Shown here in pieces: positions 49,694 to 58,086 of a DNA stretch of 64,000 nucleotides (position 1 is its first letter; every line of letters starts with the position of its first letter). The notes under the pieces were generated by a model that did not search any database, was not told where the DNA came from, and worked only from the letters and a program-made list of their open reading frames with translations. Origin of the DNA: Actinomadura pelletieri DSM 43383 (GTDB taxonomy: Bacteria; Actinomycetota; Actinomycetes; Streptosporangiales; Streptosporangiaceae); assembly GCF_003634705.1 (NCBI RefSeq), contig NZ_RBWU01000004.1, forward strand, positions 496,001-560,000, in the 5' to 3' direction. The position numbers were made by a program, and so were the translations under genes.

Positions 49694-50452
49694 TCAGCGG
49701 GTCAGCTGCCGGCCGCCCGCCACGGACAGCACTTCACCGTTGACGTGCCCGTTCGCGGCCGAACCGAGATAGACGACGGCGGACGCGACGTCCTCGGGGG
49801 TGCAGATGCGGCCGGTCGGTGTCTTGGCGGCCTCGCGGTCCACGGCCTCTTGCCCGAGCCAGGGGGTGGTCAACGCCCGCTCGGTCAGGGTGAAGCCCGG
49901 GCGCACGACGTTGGTGAGGACGCCGTGCCGGGCCTCCCGGGCGGCGAGGACCTTCGCCGCCGTCTCCAGCGCGGACTTGGCCGCCGGGTAGGCGACGGCG
50001 ACGGGTATCGGCTGGTCGACCACGTCGGACGAGACCAGCACCAGCCGCCCCCAGCCCGCGCTCCTCATCCCGGCCAGGACCGCGTCGACCACCGTCAGGG
50101 TCCCGACCACGTTCGCGGTGAACCCGTCGGTCAGGGTGTCCCACGTCTCGGCGGCCCCCGCCGGCCAGGAGACGGCGTTGGCGACCAGGACCGCGACGTC
50201 CCCGAGTTCCCGCTCGACCCGGCGGACCGCCGCGTGGATCGTCGCCTCGTCCCGCTGGTCGATCCGGACCGTCGTCCCCGTCCCGCCCTCCCGGGTGACC
50301 TCGTCGATGAGGGCCCGGGCCCTGTCCTGTCCGCGGTGCCAGCCCGCGGCGACCACGGCGCCCTCCCGCGCGAACGCCCGCACGACCGCGCCGCCGATGG
50401 CGCCGGACGCCCCGGTCACCAGAACGACCCGCCCCTTCACACCCAGATCCAC
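49694..50452 (-). CDS. Short-chain dehydrogenase/reductase
   Basis: 252 residues from GTG 50452 (GGAGGGG upstream). Rossmann motif TGASGAIGGAVVRAFAREGA, LVANAVSW in place of NNAG, catalytic Ser-Tyr-Lys in LVSSDVVDQP and VAVAYPAAKSALE, C-terminal GEVLSVAGGRQLTR. A classical SDR of unknown substrate. Divergent from a MarR regulator that presumably controls it through repeats in the 60-nt spacer. Confidence 0.9.
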   Translation of the reverse strand: MDLGVKGRVVLVTGASGAIGGAVVRAFAREGAVVAAGWHRGQDRARALIDEVTREGGTGTTVRIDQRDEATIHAAVRRVERELGDVAVLVANAVSWPAGAAETWDTLTDGFTANVVGTLTVVDAVLAGMRSAGWGRLVLVSSDVVDQPIPVAVAYPAAKSALETAAKVLAAREARHGVLTNVVRPGFTLTERALTTPWLGQEAVDREAAKTPTGRICTPEDVASAVVYLGSAANGHVNGEVLSVAGGRQLTR

Positions 50453-50466
50453 GACCCCTCCAATGG

Positions 50467-50492
50467 TTAGCCGACTAAATATTAGCCGACTA
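50467..50492. promoter_or_regulatory. Direct repeats in the SDR/MarR spacer (candidate MarR operator)
   Basis: TTAGCCGACTA occurs twice (50467-50477 and 50482-50492), 15 bp apart, and each copy contains the TTAG/CTAA dyad. The spacing of about one and a half helical turns and the position between divergent starts suit a MarR dimer pair. Confidence 0.6.
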
Positions 50493-50512
50493 TACATTCA
50501 TATGATCGGTGC

Positions 50513-50974
50513 GTGGATGTCACCGAGGCGATGCGCGTCAACCGGGCGCTGAACAAGATGAGCAAGCTCTACCGCGCCGCGAAGGCCCGCGAACTCGCCG
50601 CGCTCGGCCTGCACCCCGGACAGGACGTCCTGCTGTGGATCCTCGCGCAGGAACCCGAGGGGATGACGGTCTCCGAACTGGCCGCGCGGCTCGGCATCGA
50701 ACCGCCGACCGCGACCCGCAGCCTGACCCGCCTGGAGGCGGGCGGCTGGTTCCGGCGCGAGAGCGTCCCCACCGACCGCCGCCGCGTCCGCATCGTGGTC
50801 ACCGACGCCGGACACCGACTCGTCCCCGCCATCGAACAGGCCTGGGCCCGCCTCGCCGACCAGACCCTCGGCCCCGCCACCGCCCACGAGCGCGAGACCA
50901 CCCTCACCGCCCTCGAACACGCCAACGACCGCCTCCGCGGCCTCGTCGGAGAAGCCCCCCTCACCGAGGAATGA
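50513..50974 (+). CDS. MarR-family transcriptional regulator
   Basis: 153 residues from GTG 50513; a TATGAT box 6 nt upstream suggests a leaderless start. Winged HTH: LHPGQDVLLWILAQEPEGMT, SELAARLGIEPPTATRSLTR, LEAGGWFRRESVPTDRRRVR wing, then ALEHANDRLRGLVGE dimerisation helix. Likely represses itself and the divergent SDR in response to a phenolic or lipid-like ligand. Confidence 0.93.
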   Translation: MDVTEAMRVNRALNKMSKLYRAAKARELAALGLHPGQDVLLWILAQEPEGMTVSELAARLGIEPPTATRSLTRLEAGGWFRRESVPTDRRRVRIVVTDAGHRLVPAIEQAWARLADQTLGPATAHERETTLTALEHANDRLRGLVGEAPLTEE

Positions 50975-51364
50975 CACCGCCCCGCCCACGGCGTCGGCGG
51001 CGTCGGTGCCGCGCGGGCCGCCCACCATCCCCTTCCGCAGGGCTCGGCGCGGACGAACTCACCGACCACGGACGCCGCTCCCTGAAGACCATGACGCCCG
51101 GCGGACTCCTGGCGGACTCCTGATCGACGGGCTCCAGATAGCCGTCCGAAACGTGGTGCCCCTCAACGAAGCGTCCCGGGCGCACACGATCAGCGAAACG
51201 GGACGCGCCCCAGGCGAGATCGTGCTCAGCGTCACCCGCCGACACCGACACCGATCACGCCCCCCATGGCGTCGGGGCCGGAGGACGCCCGGGAGCGGGA
51301 CGCCGTAGGATCACACGGCGACCCGGATGTGCGGCACCGAGCGGAGAGAGCCACGGCCCGACCC
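50975..51364. other. 390-nt gene-free stretch after marR
   Basis: No convincing gene. The minus strand at 51120-51250 reads HDLAWGASRFADRVRPGRFV and EGHHVSDGYLEPVDQE, which looks like a degraded coding piece, but no start, ribosome site or family is visible. Confidence 0.35.
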
Positions 51365-52072
51365 ATGTCACGGACATCCCCCCACAGAACACCCCACGGA
51401 CGCCACGGCGCGAGCGGACCCACCCTCAGACCGGCGCTGCTGTGCGCCGCCGCGCTGGTCCTGGCGACGGGGACGGCCTGCACCGCGGCACAACAGCGCG
51501 AGGGCCGCCCGCCGCCGCCCGCCGAGTCCTCCGGCTGGACCGCCACCGTCTACTACACGGCCGTGGAGTCGTTCCACCACGGCCCCCGCCGCCCGGTGCG
51601 GGGATGCCCCCGCCTGGACTGCCACCGCGGACGCGACCACCTCGGCTCCTACCCGTCCGACTTCGTCCAGGCCGTCCACGACGAGGGCACCGGACGCATC
51701 ACCAGCGGACCCCACCGCGGCCGCTACCTCAACTGGTCCTACGACGTCGGGTACTGGCTGGACAGCGCGCCCCGCGACACCGCGGGCCGCGCCCTGCGCC
51801 CCTGGCGGTCGGCCGCCGCCGACCCCTCGGTCCTGCCGCCCGGCCACCGGTTCACCATCACCCGCTGCGGCCACGACGACGACGGCGGCGCCATCGACGA
51901 CGCCCTCTGCGCCCGGTTCCGCACCACCCGCTGGACCATCGTGGACGAGTTCACCCCCGGCCTCGGCGGCACCCGCCACATCGACCTCTACATCGGGGAG
52001 GAGACCGGCCCCGGGTTCACCGACACCGCCCTCTACACCACCCTCCACGACGCGTCCCTACGCCCCGGCTGA
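51365..52072 (+). CDS. Secreted protein or lipoprotein, hypothetical
   Basis: 235 residues from ATG 51365 (an upstream ATG at 51266 would add a non-signal-like 33 residues). A hydrophobic segment LRPALLCAAALVLATGTAC ends in Cys and could be a weak lipobox or a plain signal peptide. The mature part has ATVYYTAVESFHHGPRRPVR, GCPRLDCHRG, GRYLNWSYDVGYWLDSAPRD and FTITRCGHDDDG, with four cysteines; WTIVDEFTPGLGGTRHIDLY near the end resembles a double-psi barrel (3D/barwin-like) layout. No certain family. Confidence 0.6.
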   Translation: MSRTSPHRTPHGRHGASGPTLRPALLCAAALVLATGTACTAAQQREGRPPPPAESSGWTATVYYTAVESFHHGPRRPVRGCPRLDCHRGRDHLGSYPSDFVQAVHDEGTGRITSGPHRGRYLNWSYDVGYWLDSAPRDTAGRALRPWRSAAADPSVLPPGHRFTITRCGHDDDGGAIDDALCARFRTTRWTIVDEFTPGLGGTRHIDLYIGEETGPGFTDTALYTTLHDASLRPG

Positions 52073-52277
52073 GGGTGGTCGGCCAGTAGCCCGGCGAACC
52101 GCGCTTCACCGGGCGACGAAACGCTCGGATCCTGACTCGCCCGATCCTGCGTGAGCGGTGCAGGGTCCGAGTCAGACCGTCGCGACGGCCGACCACAAGG
52201 CTTACAGTCGGACCGCCGCGACGGCCCGACCTTCTCGCAACTGTGGTCACCACACCGTGACCGGCCCGGCCCGTCCG
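52073..52277. other. Gene-free stretch with repeated GACCGYCGCGACGGCC
   Basis: Two copies of AGTCRGACCGYCGCGACGGC (starting near 52171 and 52208) lie between the convergent secreted-protein and TetR genes, each with an internal dyad CCGTCGCGACGG or its variant. They may act as terminators; nothing else is seen. Confidence 0.4.
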
Positions 52278-52826
52278 TCAGGCCGTACCCGTCAGGCCGT
52301 GGCGCATGAGCGCCAGCAGGGCGCGGGCGTGGTCGGGGCCGTGACCGGCGACCGCCGCGGCCCCCGCCAACGCCAACAGGTCGTCGACGCCCACCTCGGC
52401 CCGCACGCCGCCCTCGCCCCGGGCCCGCTCCAGCAGCCGTCCCGCGGTCGCGCGCATCGCCTCGTGCCAGCCGCCGAACAGCGCGCTCCGCCGGCCCGCC
52501 GCGCCCGCGGTGCCCGCCAACGCCAGGTCCCGTTTGGTCGCGACGTGCGCGACGAAATCGTCCAGCCAGCCGAACAACGCCTCCACCGGCGCCGGGTCGT
52601 CGAGCAGGGCCGCGCCGCGCCCGCACAACGTGTCCACCTCGTCGGCGTACACCGCGACCAGCAGGTCACCGCGTGTGGGGAAATGCCGGTAGAGGGTCGC
52701 GTTGCCGACCCCCGCGCGCCGCGCGACCTCGTCCAGCGCGACCTCGGGGCCGTGCTCGTCGAACAGCTCTCTGGCCGCGGCGACCAACAACCCCGCGTTG
52801 CGGGCGGCGTCGGCCCTGCGCGCCAT
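52278..52826 (-). CDS. TetR-family regulator
   Basis: 182 residues from ATG 52826. HTH ARNAGLLVAAARELFDEHGP, VALDEVARRAGVGNATLYRH, FPTRGDLLVAVYADEV. The C-terminal ligand domain (about 60-180) has the SBP/TetR_C_ subgroup look with HEAMRATAGRLLERARGEGG. Divergent from a SnoaL-like gene with a perfect palindrome between them, so local repression is likely. Confidence 0.92.
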   Translation of the reverse strand: MARRADAARNAGLLVAAARELFDEHGPEVALDEVARRAGVGNATLYRHFPTRGDLLVAVYADEVDTLCGRGAALLDDPAPVEALFGWLDDFVAHVATKRDLALAGTAGAAGRRSALFGGWHEAMRATAGRLLERARGEGGVRAEVGVDDLLALAGAAAVAGHGPDHARALLALMRHGLTGTA

Positions 52827-52846
52827 CACCCGACCCCCTCGGCAAA

Positions 52847-52870
52847 CGAAACGGGGAACTCCCCGTTTCG
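52847..52870. promoter_or_regulatory. Perfect palindrome between TetR and SnoaL-like genes
   Basis: Arms CGAAACGGGG and CCCCGTTTCG (10 bp each) are separated by AACT. Length, symmetry and position between divergent starts are those of a TetR operator. Confidence 0.78.
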
Positions 52871-52890
52871 ATGCGGCGAGGAGGTTTCGC

Positions 52891-53304
52891 GTGGACGTGA
52901 CGCTTGAGGACCGGGTCGCCATCACCGAGGTGCTCTCCCTGCACGGGCACCTGTGCGACGCCGGGGAACTCGACCGGCTGGAGGAGGTGTTCACCCCCGA
53001 CGTCGTCTACGACCTGTCGGGCCTGGGACGGCCGTCGCTGCACGGCGTCGCGGCCTGCGCGCGGGCGGCGCGGGAGCTGGGCGACGACAACCCGGTCGGG
53101 CACCACGTCACCAACGTGGTGCTCACGGCGCTCGGCGACGGACTGGTCGGCGCCCGCTCCAAGGGCATCGGCGTCGCCGCCGACGGCACCTGCGCGAGCG
53201 TCACCTACCAGGACACGCTCGTGCGCGGCCCCGACGGCGGCTGGCGGATCCGCCACCGCGCGGTCGTGCCCCACCGGGCGCCGCTCGGCCGCCGACCCGA
53301 CTGA
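52891..53304 (+). CDS. SnoaL-like/NTF2-fold protein
   Basis: 137 residues from GTG 52891 (GAGGAGG 6 nt upstream). The cone-shaped SnoaL/NTF2 fold shows LEDRVAITEVLSLHGHLCDA, GELDRLEEVFTPDVVYDLSG, GHHVTNVVLTALGDGLVGAR and a last strand GGWRIRHRAVVPHRAP. Members are hydratases, isomerases or hydrolases in polyketide and steroid metabolism. It is under the apparent control of the divergent TetR gene. Confidence 0.85.
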   Translation: MDVTLEDRVAITEVLSLHGHLCDAGELDRLEEVFTPDVVYDLSGLGRPSLHGVAACARAARELGDDNPVGHHVTNVVLTALGDGLVGARSKGIGVAADGTCASVTYQDTLVRGPDGGWRIRHRAVVPHRAPLGRRPD

Positions 53305-53353
53305 CGCTGGCAGGGCTGGCAGGGCCCGCAGGGGAGAGCGGCCCGGGAAACGG

Positions 53354-54070
53354 TCAGGGAGGTGGGAGGGTCGCGGCGATGCAGTCCAGGACGCGGTCCA
53401 GCCCGTAGCGGAAATGCTCGTCGGGGGTCATGTGCGGCAGGCGCGCCTCCCGGATGAGGCGTTCGAACATCGGGTACCTGCCGGACGCCAGCAGTTCGCG
53501 GACGTAGGGGCCGTGGAGCGCCATCCGGCGTTCGGGTGTCAGGCCGCTGTGCTCGGTCTCGCGGATCGTGTCCAGTTCGCCGCGCACCGCCCGTTCGACA
53601 TAGCCGTTCAGCATCTCCAGCAGCGCGAACATGGCGTCGATGGGGATGCCGACGTCCAGGGCGCCGAACGCGAACTCCGACAGCCGCAGCCGGTTGGGGC
53701 CGAGCGCGGGGCCCGGCCGGTGCAGGACCGCCAGCCAGGGGTGGCGGTGCCACAGCGCGCGGGTCCGGTCGGCGATCAGGGTGAGGTCGGCGCGCCAGTC
53801 GCCCGAGGGGCGGTCGGGGACCTCCATCTCGGCCAGGACGTGGTCGGCCATCAGGTCGAGCAGGTCGCCGCGGGAGGGGACGTACCGGTACAGCGACATC
53901 GCGCCGGTGCCGAGTTCGGCGGCGATGCGGCGCATGGACGCGGCGTCCAGGCCGTCGGCGTCGGCGACGCGGATCGCCGCCTCGGTGATCCGCGCGCGGC
54001 TGTAGGCGGGCCGTGGGCCGCGGCCCTGCCGTTCGGGGACCGACCAGATGCTGACATGGTCGCCGGTCAA
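53354..54070 (-). CDS. TetR/AcrR-family regulator of the DrrAB-like exporter
   Basis: 238 residues from a TTG start (54070) supported by GGAGG 4 nt upstream; no ATG/GTG fits better. HTH YSRARITEAAIRVADADGLD, AASMRRIAAELGTGAMSLYR, YVPSRGDLLDLMADHV, followed by a long TetR_C_1 ligand domain. Divergent from an ABC exporter with two near-identical repeats between them, the standard layout of exporter repressors such as those next to drrAB. Confidence 0.92.
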   Translation of the reverse strand: MTGDHVSIWSVPERQGRGPRPAYSRARITEAAIRVADADGLDAASMRRIAAELGTGAMSLYRYVPSRGDLLDLMADHVLAEMEVPDRPSGDWRADLTLIADRTRALWHRHPWLAVLHRPGPALGPNRLRLSEFAFGALDVGIPIDAMFALLEMLNGYVERAVRGELDTIRETEHSGLTPERRMALHGPYVRELLASGRYPMFERLIREARLPHMTPDEHFRYGLDRVLDCIAATLPPP

Positions 54071-54103
54071 CGGGCCTCCTCCTCGTCGCTGCGAGCAGTC
54101 TAG

Positions 54104-54165
54104 TTGCGTACGACGTACCCAGTTGTTTACCCTGGCGGCACACTTGTTGCGTACACCGTACTCAG
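54104..54165. promoter_or_regulatory. Two repeats between TetR and the ABC operon (candidate operators)
   Basis: TTGCGTACGACGTACCCAG (54104-54122) and TTGCGTACACCGTACTCAG (54147-54165) match at 16 of 19 positions and start 43 bp apart; each holds an imperfect GTAC dyad. One lies near each divergent start. Confidence 0.72.
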
Positions 54166-54177
54166 AGGGGGTTATCC

Positions 54178-55155
54178 GTGACCGACGAACCGGCCGTGGT
54201 CGCCGAGGCGCTCCGCAAACGCCACGGCCCCACCCAGGCCCTCGACGGGCTCGACCTCACCGTCCCCGCCGGAACGGTCTGCGGCGTCCTCGGCCCCAAC
54301 GGCGCCGGAAAGACCACCGCCGTCCGGATCCTGGCCACCCTCGCCGACGCCGACTCCGGCCGCGCCCGCGTCGCCGGCTTCGACGTCGCCCGCCGTCCCG
54401 ACCAGGTCCGGGCCCGGATCGGCCTGGCCGGACAGCATGCCGCCGTCGACGAGAGACTCACCGGCCGCGACAACCTGCGAATGTTCGCCCGCCTGCACCA
54501 CCTGTCCCGCCCCGCCGCCCGCCGCCGCGCCGACGAACTGCTGGAACGCCTCGACCTCACCGGCGCCGCCGACCGGCGCGTCGCCGGCTACTCCGGCGGA
54601 ATGCGCCGCCGCCTCGACCTGGCCGCCAGCCTCATCCTGCGGCCCCAGGTGCTGTTCCTGGACGAACCCACCACCGGCCTGGACCCCCGCGGCCGCGGCG
54701 AGATCTGGGACGCCGTCCGCGACCTGGCCGCCGACGGCACCACCGTCGTCCTCACCACCCAGTACCTGGACGAGGCCGACCACCTCGCCGACGACATCGC
54801 CGTCGTCGACCACGGCCGCGTCATCGCCACCGGCCCGCCCGCCCGGCTCAAGGACTCCATCGGCGATCGCCTCGACATCGTCCTGGACGACCTTGCCACC
54901 GCCGGCGCCGCCGCCGCCGTCCTGCACACTTTCACCGGAACCCACCCGGCCCTGGACGGCGACCGCCTCACCGTCCCGCTCACCGCCGGGACCGTCCGGC
55001 TCGCCGACGTCGTCCGCGAACTCGACGCCGCCGACGTCACCGCCGCCGACGTCGCACTGCGCCGCCCCACCCTCGACGAGGTGTTCCTCCGCCTCACCGG
55101 CGCCCCCGACCCCACCGCCCCGCGTCCCGCCCCGGCGAACGGCCCCACCCGATGA
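54178..55155 (+). CDS. DrrA-like ABC exporter ATPase
   Basis: 325 residues from GTG 54178 (GAGGGG upstream). Walker A GPNGAGKTTAV, signature YSGGMRRRLDLA, Walker B VLFLDEPTTGLDPRG, H-loop TTQYLDEADHLADD (the Q/H variant typical of daunorubicin-resistance ATPases). A C-terminal 80-residue domain LHTFTGTHPALDGDRLTV is characteristic of DrrA. Translation is coupled to the permease gene by a 4-nt overlap. Confidence 0.94.
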   Translation: MTDEPAVVAEALRKRHGPTQALDGLDLTVPAGTVCGVLGPNGAGKTTAVRILATLADADSGRARVAGFDVARRPDQVRARIGLAGQHAAVDERLTGRDNLRMFARLHHLSRPAARRRADELLERLDLTGAADRRVAGYSGGMRRRLDLAASLILRPQVLFLDEPTTGLDPRGRGEIWDAVRDLAADGTTVVLTTQYLDEADHLADDIAVVDHGRVIATGPPARLKDSIGDRLDIVLDDLATAGAAAAVLHTFTGTHPALDGDRLTVPLTAGTVRLADVVRELDAADVTAADVALRRPTLDEVFLRLTGAPDPTAPRPAPANGPTR

Positions 55156-56024
55156 CCGCCCCGGCCCCCGCGCTCGCGCCCGCCGGTCGCGGCCCGTCCC
55201 GGGCCGCGCGGGTGCGGTGGGCGCTCACCGACGGCCTCACCCTCGTCGAACGCGAACTCGGCCGCCTGCGCCGCGAACCCGGCGAACTCCTCACCGCGCT
55301 GATCTTCCCCGCGATCCTGGTGGTGCTGTTCGGATACGTGTTCGGCAGCGCCATCGCCGTGCCGGGCGGCGGGAACTACCGCGAATACCTGATGCCCGGC
55401 CTGTTCGCGATGGTCACCTTCACCTCCACCATGGCCGTCACCCTGCGCGTGGCCACCGACGCCTCCCGCGGCGTCATGGACCGGTTCCGCGCCATGCCCA
55501 TGGCCCGCTCCGCCGTCCCGTTCGGGCAGACCGGAGCCGAGGCCCTCAACGGCGTCCTCGGCCTGGCCATCATGGCCGCCACCGGACTCCTCGTCGGATG
55601 GCGCGCCCACGGCGGGATCGTGCCCACCGCCCAGGCGTTCCTGCTGCTGCTCCTGACGCGGTACGCGCTGAGCTGGGTCGGCTGCCACATCGGCCTGATG
55701 GTGAAGAACGAGCGGACCGCCGACCAACTCGTCCCGCTGGTGTTCCCGATCACCATGCTGTCCAACGCGTTCGTCCCGACCGACGGGATGCCCACCGTGC
55801 TGCGGGTCATCGCCGAATGGAACCCCGTCAGCGCCCTCACCGCCGCCTGCCGCGACCTGTTCGACAACCCCGGCGCACCCGCGACCGGACCCGCCGCCGG
55901 GCCCGGCGCCGAGACGGCGTGGCCGTTGGCGCACCCCGTCGCCGCCACCCTCGGCTGGACGGCGCTCCTCCTGGTGATCTTCGTGCCGTTGTCGGTGCGG
56001 ACCTACCGCCGCCGCGGCCGCTGA
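55152..56024 (+). CDS. DrrB-like ABC-2 permease
   Basis: 290 residues. Six helices; LTALIFPAILVVLFGYVFGS, MPGLFAMVTFTSTMAVTLRV, MDRFRAMPMARSAVPFGQTG and LVFPITMLSNAFVPTDGMP are the DrrB/ABC2_membrane signature. Exports hydrophobic drugs together with the upstream ATPase. Terminator follows directly. Confidence 0.94.
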   Translation: MTAPAPALAPAGRGPSRAARVRWALTDGLTLVERELGRLRREPGELLTALIFPAILVVLFGYVFGSAIAVPGGGNYREYLMPGLFAMVTFTSTMAVTLRVATDASRGVMDRFRAMPMARSAVPFGQTGAEALNGVLGLAIMAATGLLVGWRAHGGIVPTAQAFLLLLLTRYALSWVGCHIGLMVKNERTADQLVPLVFPITMLSNAFVPTDGMPTVLRVIAEWNPVSALTAACRDLFDNPGAPATGPAAGPGAETAWPLAHPVAATLGWTALLLVIFVPLSVRTYRRRGR

Positions 56025-56065
56025 CCCGACAGCCGGCCCGAGAGCCCTGATCAGGGGGCCGGTTG

Positions 56066-56101
56066 GGGGGTCGCGTCCGGCGACCGCCGGACGCGACCCC
56101 C
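56066..56101. terminator. Bidirectional terminator after the DrrAB-like operon
   Basis: A perfect 16-bp stem starting GGGGGTCGCGTCCGGC with loop GACC and the tail TTCTCAG, between convergent genes. Confidence 0.9.
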
Positions 56102-56115
56102 TTCTCAGCCGCGTG

Positions 56116-56655
56116 TTACGGGCCCGGCACGCCGAACGGCGCCGGATAGGCCACCACACCGGACGGGACCGGACCCGGACCGTCCAGCACCAGCGCCATC
56201 AACGCCTCGTCCGGCACCGGAAACGCCACCGACACCCCGAGCGACGACGCCCGCACGAAACCGAACCGCGGGTAGTACTCCGGATGGCCGAGCACGACCA
56301 CCAGCCGTTCCCCGCCCCTGGCCGCGCGCGCCGCCGCCACGTCCAGGACGCCACGGACCACCGCGCCGCCAGCGCCCCGGCCCTGCGCCCACGGCGACAC
56401 CGCCACCGGCCCCAACGCCAGCGCGGCCCCGCCGCCGACCCGGCACCGCGTCAGCAACGCGTACCCGGCGACACCGGCGGCCCCGGGTTCGGGGTCCTTC
56501 GGTTCGGCGACCATCGACAGGCCCGGCACCCACGCCGCGTCATCGCGCAGCGCGTCCACCAGGTCCGCCTCGGCGGGAGTGGGGAACGCCGCCGCGACCA
56601 CCGCGCGGACCGCGGCCCGGTCCTCGGGCGTCTCCGGCCTGACCGTCCACATCAT
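56116..56655 (-). CDS. GNAT-family N-acetyltransferase (YhbS-like)
   Basis: 179 residues from ATG 56655; a GTG at 56679 that overlaps the upstream rsgA stop would add eight residues (VTGSVTGP). Acetyl-CoA loop in LGPVAVSPWAQGRGAGGAVV, then ERLVVVLGHPEYYPRFGFVR, the YhbS hallmark, and SVAFPVPDEALMALVL. Acceptor unknown. Probably cotranscribed with rsgA. Confidence 0.88.
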   Translation of the reverse strand: MMWTVRPETPEDRAAVRAVVAAAFPTPAEADLVDALRDDAAWVPGLSMVAEPKDPEPGAAGVAGYALLTRCRVGGGAALALGPVAVSPWAQGRGAGGAVVRGVLDVAAARAARGGERLVVVLGHPEYYPRFGFVRASSLGVSVAFPVPDEALMALVLDGPGPVPSGVVAYPAPFGVPGP

Positions 56656-56675
56656 CGGTCCCGTCACCGACCCGG

Positions 56676-57779
56676 TCACCGGCCCCGCCCCCGATCGCGC
56701 TCCTGGTATCGGCGTCGCTGCTCGCGCATGACGACCTTCCACCGGTTGTTGCGCTCGGCGCGCAGCCGCGCGTCGGTCCGCGCCGCCGCCCACTCGTTCT
56801 CGCGCAGCAGCTTGTGGTAGCTGTCGAGTCGGCGGCGCGGCAGCACCCCGTCCGCCACGGCCGCCAGGACCGCGCAGCCCGGCTCGGCCCGGTGCGCGCA
56901 GTCACCGAACCGGCACCCGGCCGCCAGGTCCTCGATGTCGGCGAACGTCCGCTCCAGTCCCGCGGACGCCTCCACCAGACCCACGCCCCGCAGCCCCGGC
57001 GTGTCGATCAGGACACCGCCGCCCGGCAACGGCAGCAGCTCCCGCCGCACCGTGGTGTGACGGCCCTTGCCGTCACTGTCCCGGACGGCGCCGGTCGCCA
57101 GCGCCTGCTCGCCCAGCAGCGCGTTCCCGAGCGTGGACTTGCCCGCGCCGGACGCGCCGAGCAGCACCACCGTCCCGGTCAGGACGGCGCGGACCACGTC
57201 GACGCCGTCGCCGGTCGCGGCCGAACACGCCACCACGTCCACGCCCGGCGCGACGGCGGCGACCTGTTCCAACGCCGACGCCGTGTCGTCGTCGCGGTCG
57301 GACTTGGTGAGCACGACCACCGGCCGTGCCCCGCTCTCCCACGCCAACGCCAGCAGCCGCTCCACCCGACCCAGATCCAGGCGGGTGTCCAGCGACACCG
57401 CGATCGCGACGGTGTCGACGTTGGCGGCCAGCACCTGGCCGTGAGAGTCCCGCGACGCCGACGACCGCACGATCGCGGTCCGGCGCGGCAGCAGCGCCGC
57501 CACCACGGGCCGCCCGTCCGGGCCGTCCAGGCGCAACGCCGCCCAGTCGCCCGTGCACGGCGCCGCCACCGGATCACCCGGCCCGGCGGCCGATCCCGCG
57601 ACGGGCCCGGCGGAGGCCCGCAGCGGACCGGACTCGGTGACCACGTCGCACAGGCCGCGGTCGACCGCGGCCACCCGCCCGGGGACCAGCCCCGCGGCGC
57701 GGTGGGAAGTGAACTCGTTCTCCAGGGCCGTGTCCCAGCCGTATGCGGCCAGGGACGACCCCGCTGATGAGGAAGACAA
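56676..57779 (-). CDS. rsgA: Ribosome small-subunit-dependent GTPase RsgA
   Basis: 367 residues from a TTG start at 57779 with AAGG 8 nt upstream; a GTG about 13 codons earlier is the alternative. N-terminal OB fold (GLVPGRVAAVDRGLCDVVTE), circularly permuted GTPase with G4 VVLTKSDRDDD, G1 LLGASGAGKSTLGNALLG, G3 IDTPGLRGVG, and the C-terminal zinc site CRFGDCAHRAEPGCAV. It helps late 30S assembly. Stop overlaps the GNAT region by coupling. Confidence 0.92.
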   Translation of the reverse strand: MSSSSAGSSLAAYGWDTALENEFTSHRAAGLVPGRVAAVDRGLCDVVTESGPLRASAGPVAGSAAGPGDPVAAPCTGDWAALRLDGPDGRPVVAALLPRRTAIVRSSASRDSHGQVLAANVDTVAIAVSLDTRLDLGRVERLLALAWESGARPVVVLTKSDRDDDTASALEQVAAVAPGVDVVACSAATGDGVDVVRAVLTGTVVLLGASGAGKSTLGNALLGEQALATGAVRDSDGKGRHTTVRRELLPLPGGGVLIDTPGLRGVGLVEASAGLERTFADIEDLAAGCRFGDCAHRAEPGCAVLAAVADGVLPRRRLDSYHKLLRENEWAAARTDARLRAERNNRWKVVMREQRRRYQERDRGRGR

Positions 57780-58086
57780 TGAGGGAACCTTCGTGTGAGA
57801 GGGCCCCGGCGCGGACACGCCGCAACGACGAGTCGGATCGATGCCGAATCGGTGCGTGCGGGAACGGGTCAGCCGGCGGCCCGGGAAATGAGGACGGGCT
57901 GAACGCTGCCGCGGGCAGCGGTCACCGCAGTGACGGCCATTCGTCCCCACCTCCTCACGAGTCCACAGGCGACTCTACCCGTCGGCGGAGGGCCCGCCAA
58001 CTCTTTTTCCGGGTCCCCCGCGCGGGGGAGGCGGATCGGTCGCGGCGGGGAGGTACCGGCCCGGGGCCGGCGCACACGATCAGGCC

